A stretch of 64,000 nucleotides of DNA from Seonamhaeicola sp. S2-3 (GCF_001971785.1 NZ_CP019389.1:2119001-2183000), one strand, 5' to 3'. Positions 17,877 through 25,898 are shown, numbered from the stretch's first letter. Notes: generated by a model not told the origin, from the sequence alone. Made by a program: numbers and translations.

Positions 17877-18917
17877 ATGAAAAAAATAATATTGGTTTTT
17901 ATTATTGGTTTTATAATTATTTCATGTAATTCTGAAGTAAAAACAAATGATAAAACGCCTAAAAGAGACCCAAATTCATTTGCTATTGTAATTCATGGTG
18001 GGGCAGGAAATGGTATTGTTCCTGAAAATTTGAATGAGGAAAAACAAAAAGTATATAAAGATAAGCTTCAAGAGGCTCTTAATGCAGGATATTTTGTTCT
18101 TGAAAAAGGCGGGAAATCTATAGATGCTATACAAGAAGCCATTAAAGTTTTAGAAGATTCACCTCTATTTAATGCTGGTAAAGGTGCCGTGTTTAATAGT
18201 GAAGGTAATCAAGAAATGGATGCTTCTATAATGGACGGAAAAACATTAAATAGTGGTGCCGTAGCAGGTATAAATCATGTTAAAAATCCTATTTTGGCAG
18301 CAAGAATGGTTATGGATAGTACTAAGCATGTAATGCTTTCTGGTAAAGGTGCCGAAAGAATTATGGAAAAATTGGGGTTAGAAATGGTAGATAGTAGCTA
18401 TTTTTTTACTTCAAACAGGTATAATCAATTAAAACGATTACAAGGCAATCAAACAAGAGTAGTTAATACTTCAAATGAAAATATTTTAAATGATAACAAA
18501 TACGGAACCGTAGGTGCTGTTGCAATAGATAAACAAGGTAATATAGCAGCAGGAACTTCTACAGGAGGAATTGCAAATAAAAAGTATGGAAGAATTGGAG
18601 ACTCTCCAATAATAGGAGCTGGTACCTATGCTAATAATATTACTTGTGGAATTTCATGCACTGGAACTGGTGAATATTTTATTAGAACCGTAGCAGCGCA
18701 TGAGGTTTCAAATTTAATACAATACAAAAACACACATCCTATGGAGGCACTACATGAGGTTATTTTTAATCAGATAGCTCCATTAGGAGGTGAAGGCGGT
18801 ATGATTTTGTTAGATAAATACGGTAACGTTTTTTGGGATTTTAATACCAAAGGCATGTTTAGAGGTTATAAAAAATCTACCGGAGATAATGTTATTGAAA
18901 TATTTAATTTAAACTAG
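17877..18917 (+). CDS. Isoaspartyl peptidase / L-asparaginase (Ntn hydrolase), lipoprotein
   Basis: This enzyme hydrolyses asparagine or beta-aspartyl dipeptides to aspartate. The 346-residue precursor has a lipoprotein signal (IIISC, acyl Cys near residue 17), then the type-2 asparaginase start IVIHGGAGNG, GKGAVFNSEG and MDASIMDG. The autoproteolysis site with the Thr nucleophile is in NKYGTVGAVAID, and TSTGGIANKKYGRIGDSP follows. Export as a lipoprotein and the tight spacing after an acidic amino-acid symporter suggest that aspartate made outside the cytoplasm is taken up by its neighbour (inference). Confidence 0.93.
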   Translation: MKKIILVFIIGFIIISCNSEVKTNDKTPKRDPNSFAIVIHGGAGNGIVPENLNEEKQKVYKDKLQEALNAGYFVLEKGGKSIDAIQEAIKVLEDSPLFNAGKGAVFNSEGNQEMDASIMDGKTLNSGAVAGINHVKNPILAARMVMDSTKHVMLSGKGAERIMEKLGLEMVDSSYFFTSNRYNQLKRLQGNQTRVVNTSNENILNDNKYGTVGAVAIDKQGNIAAGTSTGGIANKKYGRIGDSPIIGAGTYANNITCGISCTGTGEYFIRTVAAHEVSNLIQYKNTHPMEALHEVIFNQIAPLGGEGGMILLDKYGNVFWDFNTKGMFRGYKKSTGDNVIEIFNLN

Positions 18918-19391
18918 CTAATCTACTCTTATATAGTTTTCAGCATAAATGTAATTTCCTAAACTATCAACTTCAATTTGAGTGAATTTGTCTTTTGAAA
19001 TTATAATATTAAAATTCCATTTATTACTAATTTTTAAACGTTTATTTAATGGTTTAGAGCCATAATCTAATTTTTCGGTTAAAATACCGTCTTTAAAGGT
19101 ATAATCGCCAACTCCAAACCAATCTAAAGAATCCCAAGTTCGTAATTTACTCCACATAACCTTGGTTTTAGAAAACATTTTTCTTTGTTTAATTTCGTTA
19201 GAAGATTTAATGGTGTCTACTATTCCATTGCCTCTGTAGTTTATATAACTATCTATTTCCCATGCTCCTTCAAGCGTATATTCTTTAGTGGCTTGTTGAG
19301 GTTCTGTTTGCGTGTCATTTTGTTTGTTATTAGTGTTGCAGCTTGTTAAGGCAAATAACACAATAAACGTAAAGTATAGAAGCTTTTTCAT
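18918..19391 (-). CDS. Small lipoprotein of unknown function
   Basis: This 157-residue protein has a clear lipoprotein signal (LFALTSCN, Cys at residue 18), a low-complexity Asn/Gln/Thr linker, and a compact domain containing GAWEIDSYINYRGNG and DKFTQIEVDSLGNYIYAENY. The strand pattern suggests a small lipocalin-like or lipid-facing barrel domain, but no family is recognised with confidence. It is convergent with the asparaginase gene, the two stop codons being adjacent. Confidence 0.75.
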   Translation of the reverse strand: MKKLLYFTFIVLFALTSCNTNNKQNDTQTEPQQATKEYTLEGAWEIDSYINYRGNGIVDTIKSSNEIKQRKMFSKTKVMWSKLRTWDSLDWFGVGDYTFKDGILTEKLDYGSKPLNKRLKISNKWNFNIIISKDKFTQIEVDSLGNYIYAENYIRVD

Positions 19392-19521
19392 GTCTATTGA
19401 GTTTAGGTGGTTATTCTTAAATTTACAAAAAAAACCAACACCAACTTCATTCTATAGATTTTAAATATGCAGTTATAAGAAAGTGTTAATAACTTCTATG
19501 TAAGTTTTACATCAAAAATTC

Positions 19522-19529
19522 TACATTTG
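19522..19529 (+). promoter_or_regulatory. -7 promoter element of trxB
   Basis: TACATTTG matches the Bacteroidota -7 consensus TAnnTTTG, 21 bp before the trxB ATG. The T-rich GTTTTAC about 17 bp upstream is a weak -33 match. Confidence 0.55.
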
Positions 19530-19550
19530 TTATACTAAATAAATAAAATT

Positions 19551-20531
19551 ATGGCAGAAGATATAGAAAGAGTTAAATGTTTAATTATTGGTTCAGGACC
19601 TGCGGGTTATACAGCAGCCATTTATGCAGCAAGAGCCAATATGAATCCTGTATTATATCAAGGATCTCAACCTGGTGGACAATTAACAACTACTAATGAA
19701 GTAGAAAATTTCCCAGGATATCCAGAAGGAATTACAGGACCAGAAATGATGATGCAGTTACAAGCGCAAGCTAAACGTTTTGAAACTGATATTCGTGATG
19801 GCTGGGTTACAAAAGTTGATTTCTCAGGTGATATTCATAAAATATGGGTAAATGATACAAAAGAAATACATGCAGATACTGTAATAATTTCTACAGGAGC
19901 ATCTGCTAAATATTTAGGTTTAGAATCAGAACAAAAATATTTAAAGCTAGGAGGAGGCGTATCAGCCTGTGCCGTTTGTGATGGGTTTTTCTACAAAAAC
20001 CAAGAAGTTGTAATTGTAGGAGCCGGAGATTCAGCTTGTGAAGAAGCTCATTACTTATCTAAGTTATGTAAAAAAGTAACTATGATTGTAAGGCGAGATG
20101 AGTTTAGAGCCTCTAAAATTATGGAAGCTAGAGTAAGAAATACAGAGAATATAGAAATACTTCATAACACAGAAACCGATGAGGTTTTAGGAGACGGACA
20201 AGTAGTAACAGGCGTTCGTGTTTTTAACAATAAAACAGGAGAAAAGCACGTAATACCAGCCACAGGTTTCTTTGTAGCTATTGGTCACAAACCTAATACA
20301 GACATTTTTAAGGATTATTTAGATTTAGATGAAACAGGTTATATTATAAATAAACCAGGATCTTCAAAAACCAATGTAGAAGGTGTTTTTGTATCAGGTG
20401 ATGCGGCAGACCATGTTTACAGGCAAGCAGTAACAGCAGCAGGAACAGGTTGTATGGCAGCACTAGATGCAGAACGTTATTTAGCAGCAAAAGATGCTAA
20501 TTTTGAAGTATCTACTTCGTCTTATAATTAA
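19551..20531 (+). CDS. trxB: Thioredoxin-disulfide reductase TrxB
   Basis: This enzyme reduces thioredoxin with NADPH through FAD and a redox disulfide. The 326-residue protein shows the FAD motif IIGSGPAGYTAAIYAARA, the active-site pair CAVC at residues 140-143, the NADPH motif GAGDSACEEA, the NADP-type Arg cluster IVRRDEFRAS, and the C-terminal FAD motif VFVSGDAADHVYRQAVTAAG. Its length is normal. It stands alone between its own promoter and a strong terminator. Confidence 0.97.
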   Translation: MAEDIERVKCLIIGSGPAGYTAAIYAARANMNPVLYQGSQPGGQLTTTNEVENFPGYPEGITGPEMMMQLQAQAKRFETDIRDGWVTKVDFSGDIHKIWVNDTKEIHADTVIISTGASAKYLGLESEQKYLKLGGGVSACAVCDGFFYKNQEVVIVGAGDSACEEAHYLSKLCKKVTMIVRRDEFRASKIMEARVRNTENIEILHNTETDEVLGDGQVVTGVRVFNNKTGEKHVIPATGFFVAIGHKPNTDIFKDYLDLDETGYIINKPGSSKTNVEGVFVSGDAADHVYRQAVTAAGTGCMAALDAERYLAAKDANFEVSTSSYN

Positions 20532-20549
20532 AAAGAATAATTATTTTTA

Positions 20550-20582
20550 AAAAAGCCAAAGTGTTTTGCTTTGGCTTTTTTT
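20550..20582 (+). terminator. Rho-independent terminator after trxB
   Basis: The stem GCCAAAG / CTTTGGC has a 7-nt loop and is flanked by A6 and T6 that extend the pairing. It begins about 20 bp after the trxB stop. Confidence 0.93.
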
Positions 20583-20627
20583 GTAAATATTAAAAAATGT
20601 GTTTTCTTTGAAAACTAATTTTTAAAT

Positions 20628-20702
20628 CGGGATGTGGCGCAGTCCGGTTAGCGTACACGGCTGGGGGCCGTGTGGTCGCAGGTTCAAATCCTGTCATCCC
20701 GA
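20628..20702 (+). tRNA. tRNA-Pro (anticodon GGG)
   Basis: The 75-nt cloverleaf folds cleanly. The acceptor stem is CGGGATG/CATCCCG, the D stem GCGC/GCGT, the anticodon stem CACGG/CCGTG with loop CTGGGGG (anticodon GGG), and the T stem GCAGG/CCTGT with TTCAAAT. The CCA end is not encoded. The 3' end serves as the left attachment core of the element that follows and is duplicated at 27352-27364. Confidence 0.96.
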
Positions 20703-20703
20703 C
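20691..20703 (+). repeat. attL core: 13-bp direct repeat at the tRNA-Pro 3' end
   Basis: CTGTCATCCCGAC covers the 3' T-stem and acceptor strand plus one base. It is repeated exactly at 27352-27364. Confidence 0.88.
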
Positions 20704-20761
20704 GAATGAAAACCTTAACTAATTGATAATAATATAGTTGAGGTTTTGTTGTTTTTAAAAT

Positions 20762-20778
20762 TGCGCCATAAATGCGCC
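20762..20778 (+). repeat. Left arm-site repeat of the tRNA-Pro element
   Basis: TGCGCCATAAATGCGCC is identical to 27205-27221 in the same orientation. Each copy holds two TGCGCC hexamers 11 bp apart, one helical turn, as expected of integrase arm-type binding sites. It lies about 58 bp inside attL. Confidence 0.6.
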
Positions 20779-20794
20779 TTTAATATAACTTAAC

Positions 20795-20823
20795 TAAAAA
20801 AGGGGCAATAATTCCCCCTTTTT
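20795..20823. terminator. Hairpin with flanking A and T runs near the left end of the element
   Basis: AAAAAAGGGG and CCCCTTTTT-type arms around a short AT-rich loop give a bidirectional terminator-like structure. It may shield the element from transcription out of the tRNA gene. The rest of 20704-21105 shows no gene. Confidence 0.6.
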
Positions 20824-21105
20824 ATCAGCTTAAATATTCAAGGCTTCTATAGCCGTTGAAGTTACGCTAAAATACAAATATTATTATCACTTTTTAAATT
20901 TTCGGTGACTCCACAAAAAAGCCTGTTTTGTTGTTTTGTTTTGCCATAAAATTGTACACTTTTAATAAAGGTGCAAAATGTAGGAAAATAATAATTGTCA
21001 TTAAATAATATTTTTTATAATACCGAAGATTATCGGTAATAAAAAAAGGGCGTAAATTTCTTTACACCCAAATGAATAATTCTATTAAAAATGATATGAA
21101 TTTAT

Positions 21106-21366
21106 CTACATATCTATTTTATTAGTGGTTTTATAAGATTCCCAAAGCTCTTTTAGTTTTATAATAAATTCGCTTTGAAATGTTGATAGGTAAATAACCT
21201 CTTGCACATTGTCTGAGGGGAAACCTGAGTCTGGGTCAAATGAAGCCGCTAGAAATGCATTAAGTAGCTCGTTTTGATTGGCTAGGTGGTAACCCAATGA
21301 GGCAAAGTTGAAAAATTCATCTAGTAAATTGTAAAATTGTTTGTTTTGTTCAGTACTAACTTTCAT
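21106..21366 (-). CDS. Hypothetical protein, 86 residues
   Basis: This is a short acidic, helix-rich protein (MKVSTEQNKQFYNLLDEFF at the start) without a recognisable family, signal or membrane segment. It is divergent from the XRE regulator gene across a 166-bp region with repeated ACGTA half-sites, a layout typical of a small gene controlled by the element repressor. Confidence 0.6.
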   Translation of the reverse strand: MKVSTEQNKQFYNLLDEFFNFASLGYHLANQNELLNAFLAASFDPDSGFPSDNVQEVIYLSTFQSEFIIKLKELWESYKTTNKIDM

Positions 21367-21403
21367 TGTATTATAATTAGAATTAATAAATAATTTACAT
21401 AAA

Positions 21404-21509
21404 ACGTATATTAAAACATTTCAAATATACGTAATAATACAATTAATACAACATTCATTGTAAATTATTATTAATAATATTTACGTATAGCGTAAATTAT
21501 GTATCTTTG
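21404..21509. promoter_or_regulatory. Operator and promoter region between the 86-residue gene and the XRE gene
   Basis: Two inverted repeats are seen: ACGTATATT (21404-21412) facing AATATACGT (21424-21432), and TTACG/CGTAA with a 5-bp spacer (21481-21495). Both share TACGTA-like half-sites. TATCTTTG at 21502-21509 is a good -7 element for the XRE gene, placing the transcript start near 21516. The repressor probably binds here and regulates itself (inference). Confidence 0.55.
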
Positions 21510-21532
21510 TTATGCTAAATATTATTAATAAT

Positions 21533-21817
21533 ATGAACGTATTAAGAATAAAAGAGCTATTGAAGGAAAAAGGTGTGACTGGAAAGGATTTAGTTGGTAA
21601 AATTGGTATTACTGAAACCAGCCTTTCAAGAATTATCAAAGGAGAACAACAACCCAGATTTGAATTGTTAATGGATATTGCTAAAGAGTTAGACGTAGAT
21701 ATCCGAGATTTATTTAACACAACAAAAGATAATGGAAAAGATTCAAAAGAATTATTTATATTCAAAGAAGGTAAATATGTTTCCATTGGTGAATTAGATC
21801 TATCGAAATATTTTTAA
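21533..21817 (+). CDS. XRE-family helix-turn-helix regulator
   Basis: This DNA-binding protein of about 94 residues has a classic HTH_3 fold: LRIKELLKEKGVTGKDLVGK, then GITETSLSRIIKGEQQPRFE and MDIAKELDVDIRDLF. The C-terminal tail ends FKEGKYVSIGELDLSKYF. The ATG at 21533 is chosen because an ATG at 21512 would lie at or before the transcript start predicted from the -7 element at 21502. It is likely the control repressor of the element. Confidence 0.88.
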   Translation: MNVLRIKELLKEKGVTGKDLVGKIGITETSLSRIIKGEQQPRFELLMDIAKELDVDIRDLFNTTKDNGKDSKELFIFKEGKYVSIGELDLSKYF

Positions 21818-22362
21818 TCACTATTCGGATTTTAGAATTACATTTTCCTTTCAAACCTCAACAACGGCTACAAGTACAAAGAATTTTCAACAAGATATGT
21901 AGATGAGAATTTGTAATGAGTAAATCGGAGTAAGGTAGCAGTTTAAAAAACCTAAAAAGTTTCAACTCAATTTTCAACAAATACCCCATACCCTTATAAT
22001 TTATCGTTTTTCCTTTTTCCTGGAGCTTCTAGTATAATCTATACCCTCCCATAGAGTAACACACATAGAATTTTTTTATTCACACTATAAATTATGAGCT
22101 GCTTTATTAGTACAATAAATCTCTGGAACCATTAGTAAAATACATAAGTGGCAAAGTTCAGAACTTATATTATTATGTTTTTATTATGTTTCTATTTTTA
22201 TGTAGGGGGTGGTCTCTTTTGTGTAGTCAGCTTATAAAAAACGAAATAGGCGCTACTTCGATTATTCGTTTTATCTTTTAAAACTTATTTCATAGTTGTA
22301 TTTCATCTGCTACAAGTAATAACATTTTAAAACTTTTATCAATGAATTAAATATAAATAAGG
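21818..22362. other. Non-coding stretch inside the element
   Basis: These 545 bp show no ORF of convincing length or composition on either strand. Only a 26-codon open stretch ending near 21918 is seen, which may be a gene remnant. Confidence 0.4.
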
Positions 22363-22677
22363 TTACTGAGTTTTAAAACCTAATAATTCATATAACCATG
22401 AATGCAATTTCAAAACAGTAAAAAATATTAAGCAAAACCAAAATACAGCAAATAAAGCCATACCTAAAAGAAACCATGCGCTCGCTTTTCCCTTTTCGTG
22501 GTTCAGTTGGTTGTTCGGATTGGACTCCCGAACGTTCTTGAACGCTTGAAGTCTCGCTCTCTCGTTCTCTGACATTTTCAGGGGTGTTTGATTTCGCTTC
22601 TCTTGGACGTTTTTAAAAGCCAGAAGCCTTAGTCGTTCCAACCGTGTCATTTTTGAATTTAAATTGTCCTTATTCAT
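22363..22677 (-). CDS. Small membrane protein with an internal repeat
   Basis: This protein has about 104 residues when started at ATG 22677; a TTG one codon earlier is the only longer option. Two related charged segments, MTRLERLRLLAFKNVQE and MSENERARLQAFKNVRE, are followed by one C-terminal membrane helix (ASAWFLLGMALFAVFWFCLIF). The family is not recognised. Its start overlaps the stop of a 40-residue ORF (ATGAATAA), suggesting translational coupling. Cytoplasmic repeats on one membrane anchor could bind a partner protein (inference). Confidence 0.65.
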   Translation of the reverse strand: MNKDNLNSKMTRLERLRLLAFKNVQEKRNQTPLKMSENERARLQAFKNVRESNPNNQLNHEKGKASAWFLLGMALFAVFWFCLIFFTVLKLHSWLYELLGFKTQ

Positions 22678-22792
22678 CAAATTTAGCCTGTTGATTCTTT
22701 GATTCTTTGTATTGCTTCAGAGCAATTAATGCAAGTATTTCCCCTCTTGTTAAGGGTTTCTGTTGTGGAGTTTTGTTGTTCTTGGTTTTCAT
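22670..22792 (-). CDS. Small ORF, 40 residues, upstream of and overlapping the membrane protein gene
   Basis: The ORF runs from ATG at 22792 to TAA at 22670 and begins MKTKNNKTPQQKPLTRGEIL. It is basic, with a short helical core (EILALIALKQYKES). Its stop overlaps the next start in an ATGAATAA arrangement and a purine-rich stretch precedes its ATG, which together argue that it is translated. Function unknown. Confidence 0.5.
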   Translation of the reverse strand: MKTKNNKTPQQKPLTRGEILALIALKQYKESKNQQAKFDE

Positions 22793-23027
22793 AAAAGGGA
22801 TGATTCATTGCTAATTTAGTTTATTTTATCTTTTTTAGTAAATGAGGGCTTTAAAACTAAATGTTACGGATTGTTAATTATTTTACGTTTTGTGATTTTT
22901 TCTTAGAAGACTGAGTAGTAAATTAAAAAAAACATACACGACCATAACACGACCTATAAAAAAGGGTTTTCTGGATTTATTTTTTAGTTTCATTTTACTT
23001 TCAAACTTTTTTTCAAAACTACACGAC

Positions 23028-23079
23028 CTATAGAAAGATACTATAGGAAGCTACTATAAGAAGATATTATAGAAAGCTA
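23028..23079. repeat. Four tandem 13-bp repeats (iteron-like), candidate replication origin
   Basis: The units CTATAGAAAGATA, CTATAGGAAGCTA, CTATAAGAAGATA and TTATAGAAAGCTA follow each other without spacers, and a degenerate fifth begins at 23080. ACGACCTATA occurs at 23023 and again about 80 bp upstream. The array lies directly downstream of the Rep-like gene, next to a GC-rich patch (CGCGCTTGCCGGCGC) and A-rich tracts. Otherwise 22793-23170 shows no gene. Tandem repeats beside AT-rich DNA are typical of iteron origins, although 13 bp is short. Confidence 0.6.
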
Positions 23080-23170
23080 CTTTAAACGCGCTTGCCGGCG
23101 CTTAGATACTATAATAAAGTCGACGACGACAAAAAAAGAAAAAAATTTCGCCAAAAAAGAAAAAGATACG

Positions 23171-23866
23171 CTAGCGGTTTTCAATTTTGTTTAAAGCTTT
23201 GTTAATAGCGTTTTGTGTTTCAAACCTTAGTTGCTTTTCTCTGGTTGATTTACGCCTCTTTTCTGCCTCGTATACTAAACTATCAAGGTCTAACTTAAAA
23301 GAAACATAAAAGCCTCTAGTGTATCTGCTGTAATGTGTTAAATGCCAATTCAGGATTAGTTCCTTTTTAATCTTGCCTAGTTGATATTCATTATTATATT
23401 TTGAAATAGCATCTGATAAACCGATAACCTCGTTATGAACTTTTTCTTGTCCGTCCATTCTACTAATCCAATAGTTATTTGTGACTTTACAATATGTTTT
23501 GTTCTGGACAATACTTTTTAATGCAAGAAATCCAAGAAAGCATACTTTATCAAATTCTTCCTTATAATTATTATAGAAATCTAGGAGCATTTCTATAGAT
23601 ATTCCAACTTTGGGGCTTTTGATTGGAATACTGTTGTAAAGTTCTTCCCCATTTTCAAAACTGGATTTATCTAAAATAAATGGAATCTTAAAGTATTTAT
23701 TAGCAATTTTAAAAGCTTGATAAGGGGGGGCTAAATCATGTTTTAAACTATGCGTATAACAGCCATAACACATTATATTATACAAACACTTAGTATCGTC
23801 AATAAGAAACCCTTTTAAAAGTTGTATAGGAAAATTTATGTACCTGATTTTACTCATTGACTTCAA
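23171..23866 (-). CDS. Hypothetical protein, 231 residues, possible replication initiator
   Basis: No family is recognised. The protein is basic and mostly helical, begins KIRYINFPIQLLKGFLID, and has a charged C-terminal helix (EAEKRRKSTREKQLRFETQN). Its start overlaps the end of the VRR-NUC gene, and ATG 23866 and 23857 both fit. The iteron-like array immediately follows it. That position suggests a replication initiator or another protein working with the nuclease at the origin (inference only). Confidence 0.6.
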   Translation of the reverse strand: MKSMSKIRYINFPIQLLKGFLIDDTKCLYNIMCYGCYTHSLKHDLAPPYQAFKIANKYFKIPFILDKSSFENGEELYNSIPIKSPKVGISIEMLLDFYNNYKEEFDKVCFLGFLALKSIVQNKTYCKVTNNYWISRMDGQEKVHNEVIGLSDAISKYNNEYQLGKIKKELILNWHLTHYSRYTRGFYVSFKLDLDSLVYEAEKRRKSTREKQLRFETQNAINKALNKIENR

Positions 23867-24341
23867 ATTTTAGGTTATACCAATTAATAAAGTCAGTAAA
23901 ATTTCGGGCAATAAAGTAAAACCCTCCAGCTTTCTTTATCTGAGCTTCATAGGCTTGCTGTGCTTCACTTTGTCGGTCTTTACCAATCTTTACTTCTATT
24001 TTTACCGAATAACCTTTAATTGTAGCTGAAATATCGGCTGTGCCGTTGTTTCCTGTTCCTTTAATCCATTTAATGCTGCCAACTGTTCTCACCCTGCCAA
24101 GTACATCAATGGAATTTTTTCGGTTATCTTTAATCCTACCTGTATTATTGATCCGCTCTGCTTGATGCTCTTTCAGATTTAAAAAGTCTACGATGCATTT
24201 TGTAAGTCCATTTGCTGTGTCGTCCCTGTATTTTATTTTAGGTGGGTAAGGAAAGTTAGGATGGTGTTCTACATTTACTTTTTGAGCCAATTTTTCAAGT
24301 TTCTTGACTGCTTCAGGCTTTTTGTATCTAGTATTTTCCAT
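23850..24341 (-). CDS. VRR-NUC domain nuclease
   Basis: This 163-residue protein ends in a VRR-NUC (PD-(D/E)XK superfamily) domain. GNNGTADI holds the catalytic Asp (residue 103), VKIEVKIG the Glu-x-Lys (116-118), and RQSEAQQAYEAQIKKAGGFY the family Gln (128) and glycines. Such stand-alone nucleases are frequent in phages and small mobile elements, where they act on branched or replicating DNA. It starts 2 bp after the winged-helix-like gene and overlaps the next gene, so the block is one transcript. Confidence 0.85.
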   Translation of the reverse strand: MENTRYKKPEAVKKLEKLAQKVNVEHHPNFPYPPKIKYRDDTANGLTKCIVDFLNLKEHQAERINNTGRIKDNRKNSIDVLGRVRTVGSIKWIKGTGNNGTADISATIKGYSVKIEVKIGKDRQSEAQQAYEAQIKKAGGFYFIARNFTDFINWYNLKFEVNE

Positions 24342-24343
24342 AA

Positions 24344-24652
24344 TTAAAACAAGCTTAACTGGTTAGATTGTTGGTGATACTTTGGATTTGTTGATAGATA
24401 CCAAGCTAAATGATTTGTTGCTTGACAATATGCCTTTTTAACTTCTACTAGCACTCCCATTTTTTGTAATATCCTTTTATAGCGGCAAATGTTTTTTTGA
24501 GGTACACCTGTTGCTTTGGCGACCATAGAGTTTGTGGCAATGTGATCGTGTAAATACTTAAAGATGGTTTTTAATTGAGTGTGTTTATTTGTATCTTGCC
24601 CTTGTCTCGTTCTAAAAGACTTATTAAGGCTTTGGTTAGTTGCTGCTTCCAT
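24344..24652 (-). CDS. Winged-helix-like small protein
   Basis: This is a 102-residue basic protein. The middle part (TQLKTIFKYLHDHIATNSMV, then AKATGVPQKNICRYKRILQK) looks like a winged helix-turn-helix, followed by a hydrophilic tail ending SNQLSLF. The same layout is seen in small proteins of integrated elements in Bacteroidota. It is probably DNA-binding, with unknown target. It is separated by 4 bp from the HTH gene upstream. Confidence 0.7.
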   Translation of the reverse strand: MEAATNQSLNKSFRTRQGQDTNKHTQLKTIFKYLHDHIATNSMVAKATGVPQKNICRYKRILQKMGVLVEVKKAYCQATNHLAWYLSTNPKYHQQSNQLSLF

Positions 24653-24656
24653 AGCC

Positions 24657-24932
24657 TTATTTTTTTAGTTTGGTAAACGCATTTATCAATTGTGATTTTT
24701 TATAAAATCGTTTCCCTCCAATGGAGAACAAATCAATTATGCCTTCCTTTTCATACTTCCATAAGGTGCTACTTGACGCAAGTTTTCCCCTCACCTCGGT
24801 TTTTGGAATGAAGTCAGCTAATGGGTCTGTATTTGATGCTGATTTGTTAACATTGGGTTGTGTTGAAAGAGCGTCTATTTTTTCGCCTAGTACTTTAATT
24901 TCTTGTTGTAATGTTTCAAAAGGATTTTGCAT
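24657..24932 (-). CDS. Excisionase-like helix-turn-helix protein
   Basis: This 91-residue protein has a short coiled N-terminus (residues 5-20) and a MerR/HTH_17-type DNA-binding domain: FIPKTEVRGKLASSSTLWKY, then GIIDLFSIGGKRFYKKSQL. The ending GGKRFYKKSQL is typical of excisionase-like proteins in Bacteroidota elements. A cluster of GTAGTAC repeats lies directly upstream, and the same motif adjoins attR. Confidence 0.8.
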   Translation of the reverse strand: MQNPFETLQQEIKVLGEKIDALSTQPNVNKSASNTDPLADFIPKTEVRGKLASSSTLWKYEKEGIIDLFSIGGKRFYKKSQLINAFTKLKK

Positions 24933-24978
24933 TTCGTATTGTCTTTATAAATTCAAAGACAAAAATGAATAGAATAGA

Positions 24979-25016
24979 GTAGTACAAAAAACTAGTACTG
25001 TACTAAAGTAGTACTA
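24979..25016. promoter_or_regulatory. GTAGTAC repeat cluster upstream of the excisionase-like gene
   Basis: GTAGTAC occurs at 24979-24985 and 25008-25014, around a 13-bp palindrome TAGTACTGTACTA (24993-25005). TAGTACTGT recurs at 27347-27355, overlapping the attR core. This fits a binding motif shared by a promoter and an attachment site, as excisionases use (inference). Confidence 0.5.
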
Positions 25017-25898
25017 AGTTTTATTGAAATGGTTTAAGAACCAAAGACTAGGCTTACAATTTTCATTTTGTAAACGCTTTAATACATCATCAATGATTTC
25101 TGTATTATGACGAAGGTTTTTTGTTTTGTTTACTCCTTCATTATAGTCTTTAATTGTACATTTTAAGTATTGTTCATCCAAGCCAGTTTCTACAGAGATG
25201 TGGTTAAACGATTTGGTATTACCTATTATAGTTTGAGTTTTTGAAATTACTAAGTATTTATCAAGCTCTCCTTTTGCAAGGGCTATACCGATATTAAGTA
25301 AGTGTTTATATTTTTTAGTCTTTTTTAGATTTGATTTGTTAAATGAGTCAGAATGAATTATTGGATAATATTCTTTTAGTAAAAGTTCCCAACAGTTAAT
25401 AAAATAACCTGTTTTCTTTCCGTATTCGTATAAATCTATTGGAAAGGAATAAAATTCTTGCGGGGTATTTTCATCAACTAGCACTATTAAACTATTATCA
25501 CCATTATATTTAAAATACTCTGAATAATCTAAATTATTAAAATCTATTTTTAGTTGGCGAAACAGCTTTTCACAATTTAGGGAAGACCTTAATTTTAAAC
25601 CTTCTTTATAACCTTGAATGTACCTTTCTATTTGGCTGTAGTAAGCTTTACTGTGTTCTGAATGATTTAGGTTATCTCCTTGAAAATAATTATAGCTTTC
25701 TGTTTTAAAAAGTAGCGGTTGGTTAAATAACTTTTCTTTAAGAATTTTGAAAAATGATTTTAAAAAATGTGCTTCCTTGTCAAAGCCAAAGCTCGGGATT
25801 ATTTTTTCATTGTATTCTTTCTTAATATCTTCAGGGAGCATGTTTAGATTGTAGTTCTTCCAATTAAGAAATATCTCCATTGTGTTATTTTTTAGCAT
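25014..25898 (-). CDS. Hypothetical protein, 294 residues, downstream of the integrase
   Basis: This soluble protein is rich in Lys, Asn and aromatic residues, with no signal peptide or membrane helix. Segments such as LIVLVDENTPQEFYSFPIDL and LLNIGIALAKGELDKYLVIS do not point to a known family. Its start overlaps the end of the integrase gene, so the two are translated together. It could be an integrase accessory or a cargo gene; the sequence does not decide. Confidence 0.65.
   Translation of the reverse strand: MLKNNTMEIFLNWKNYNLNMLPEDIKKEYNEKIIPSFGFDKEAHFLKSFFKILKEKLFNQPLLFKTESYNYFQGDNLNHSEHSKAYYSQIERYIQGYKEGLKLRSSLNCEKLFRQLKIDFNNLDYSEYFKYNGDNSLIVLVDENTPQEFYSFPIDLYEYGKKTGYFINCWELLLKEYYPIIHSDSFNKSNLKKTKKYKHLLNIGIALAKGELDKYLVISKTQTIIGNTKSFNHISVETGLDEQYLKCTIKDYNEGVNKTKNLRHNTEIIDDVLKRLQNENCKPSLWFLNHFNKT

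Noticed and set aside
21818-21918. Short open stretch ending in a VDENL-like tail as a gene.
   Set aside because: Only about 26 codons after a stop, no start codon or ribosome-binding context, and no recognisable homology.
23028-23079. Short repeat array as a CRISPR.
   Set aside because: Units are 13 bp, directly tandem, without spacers, and no cas gene is present.
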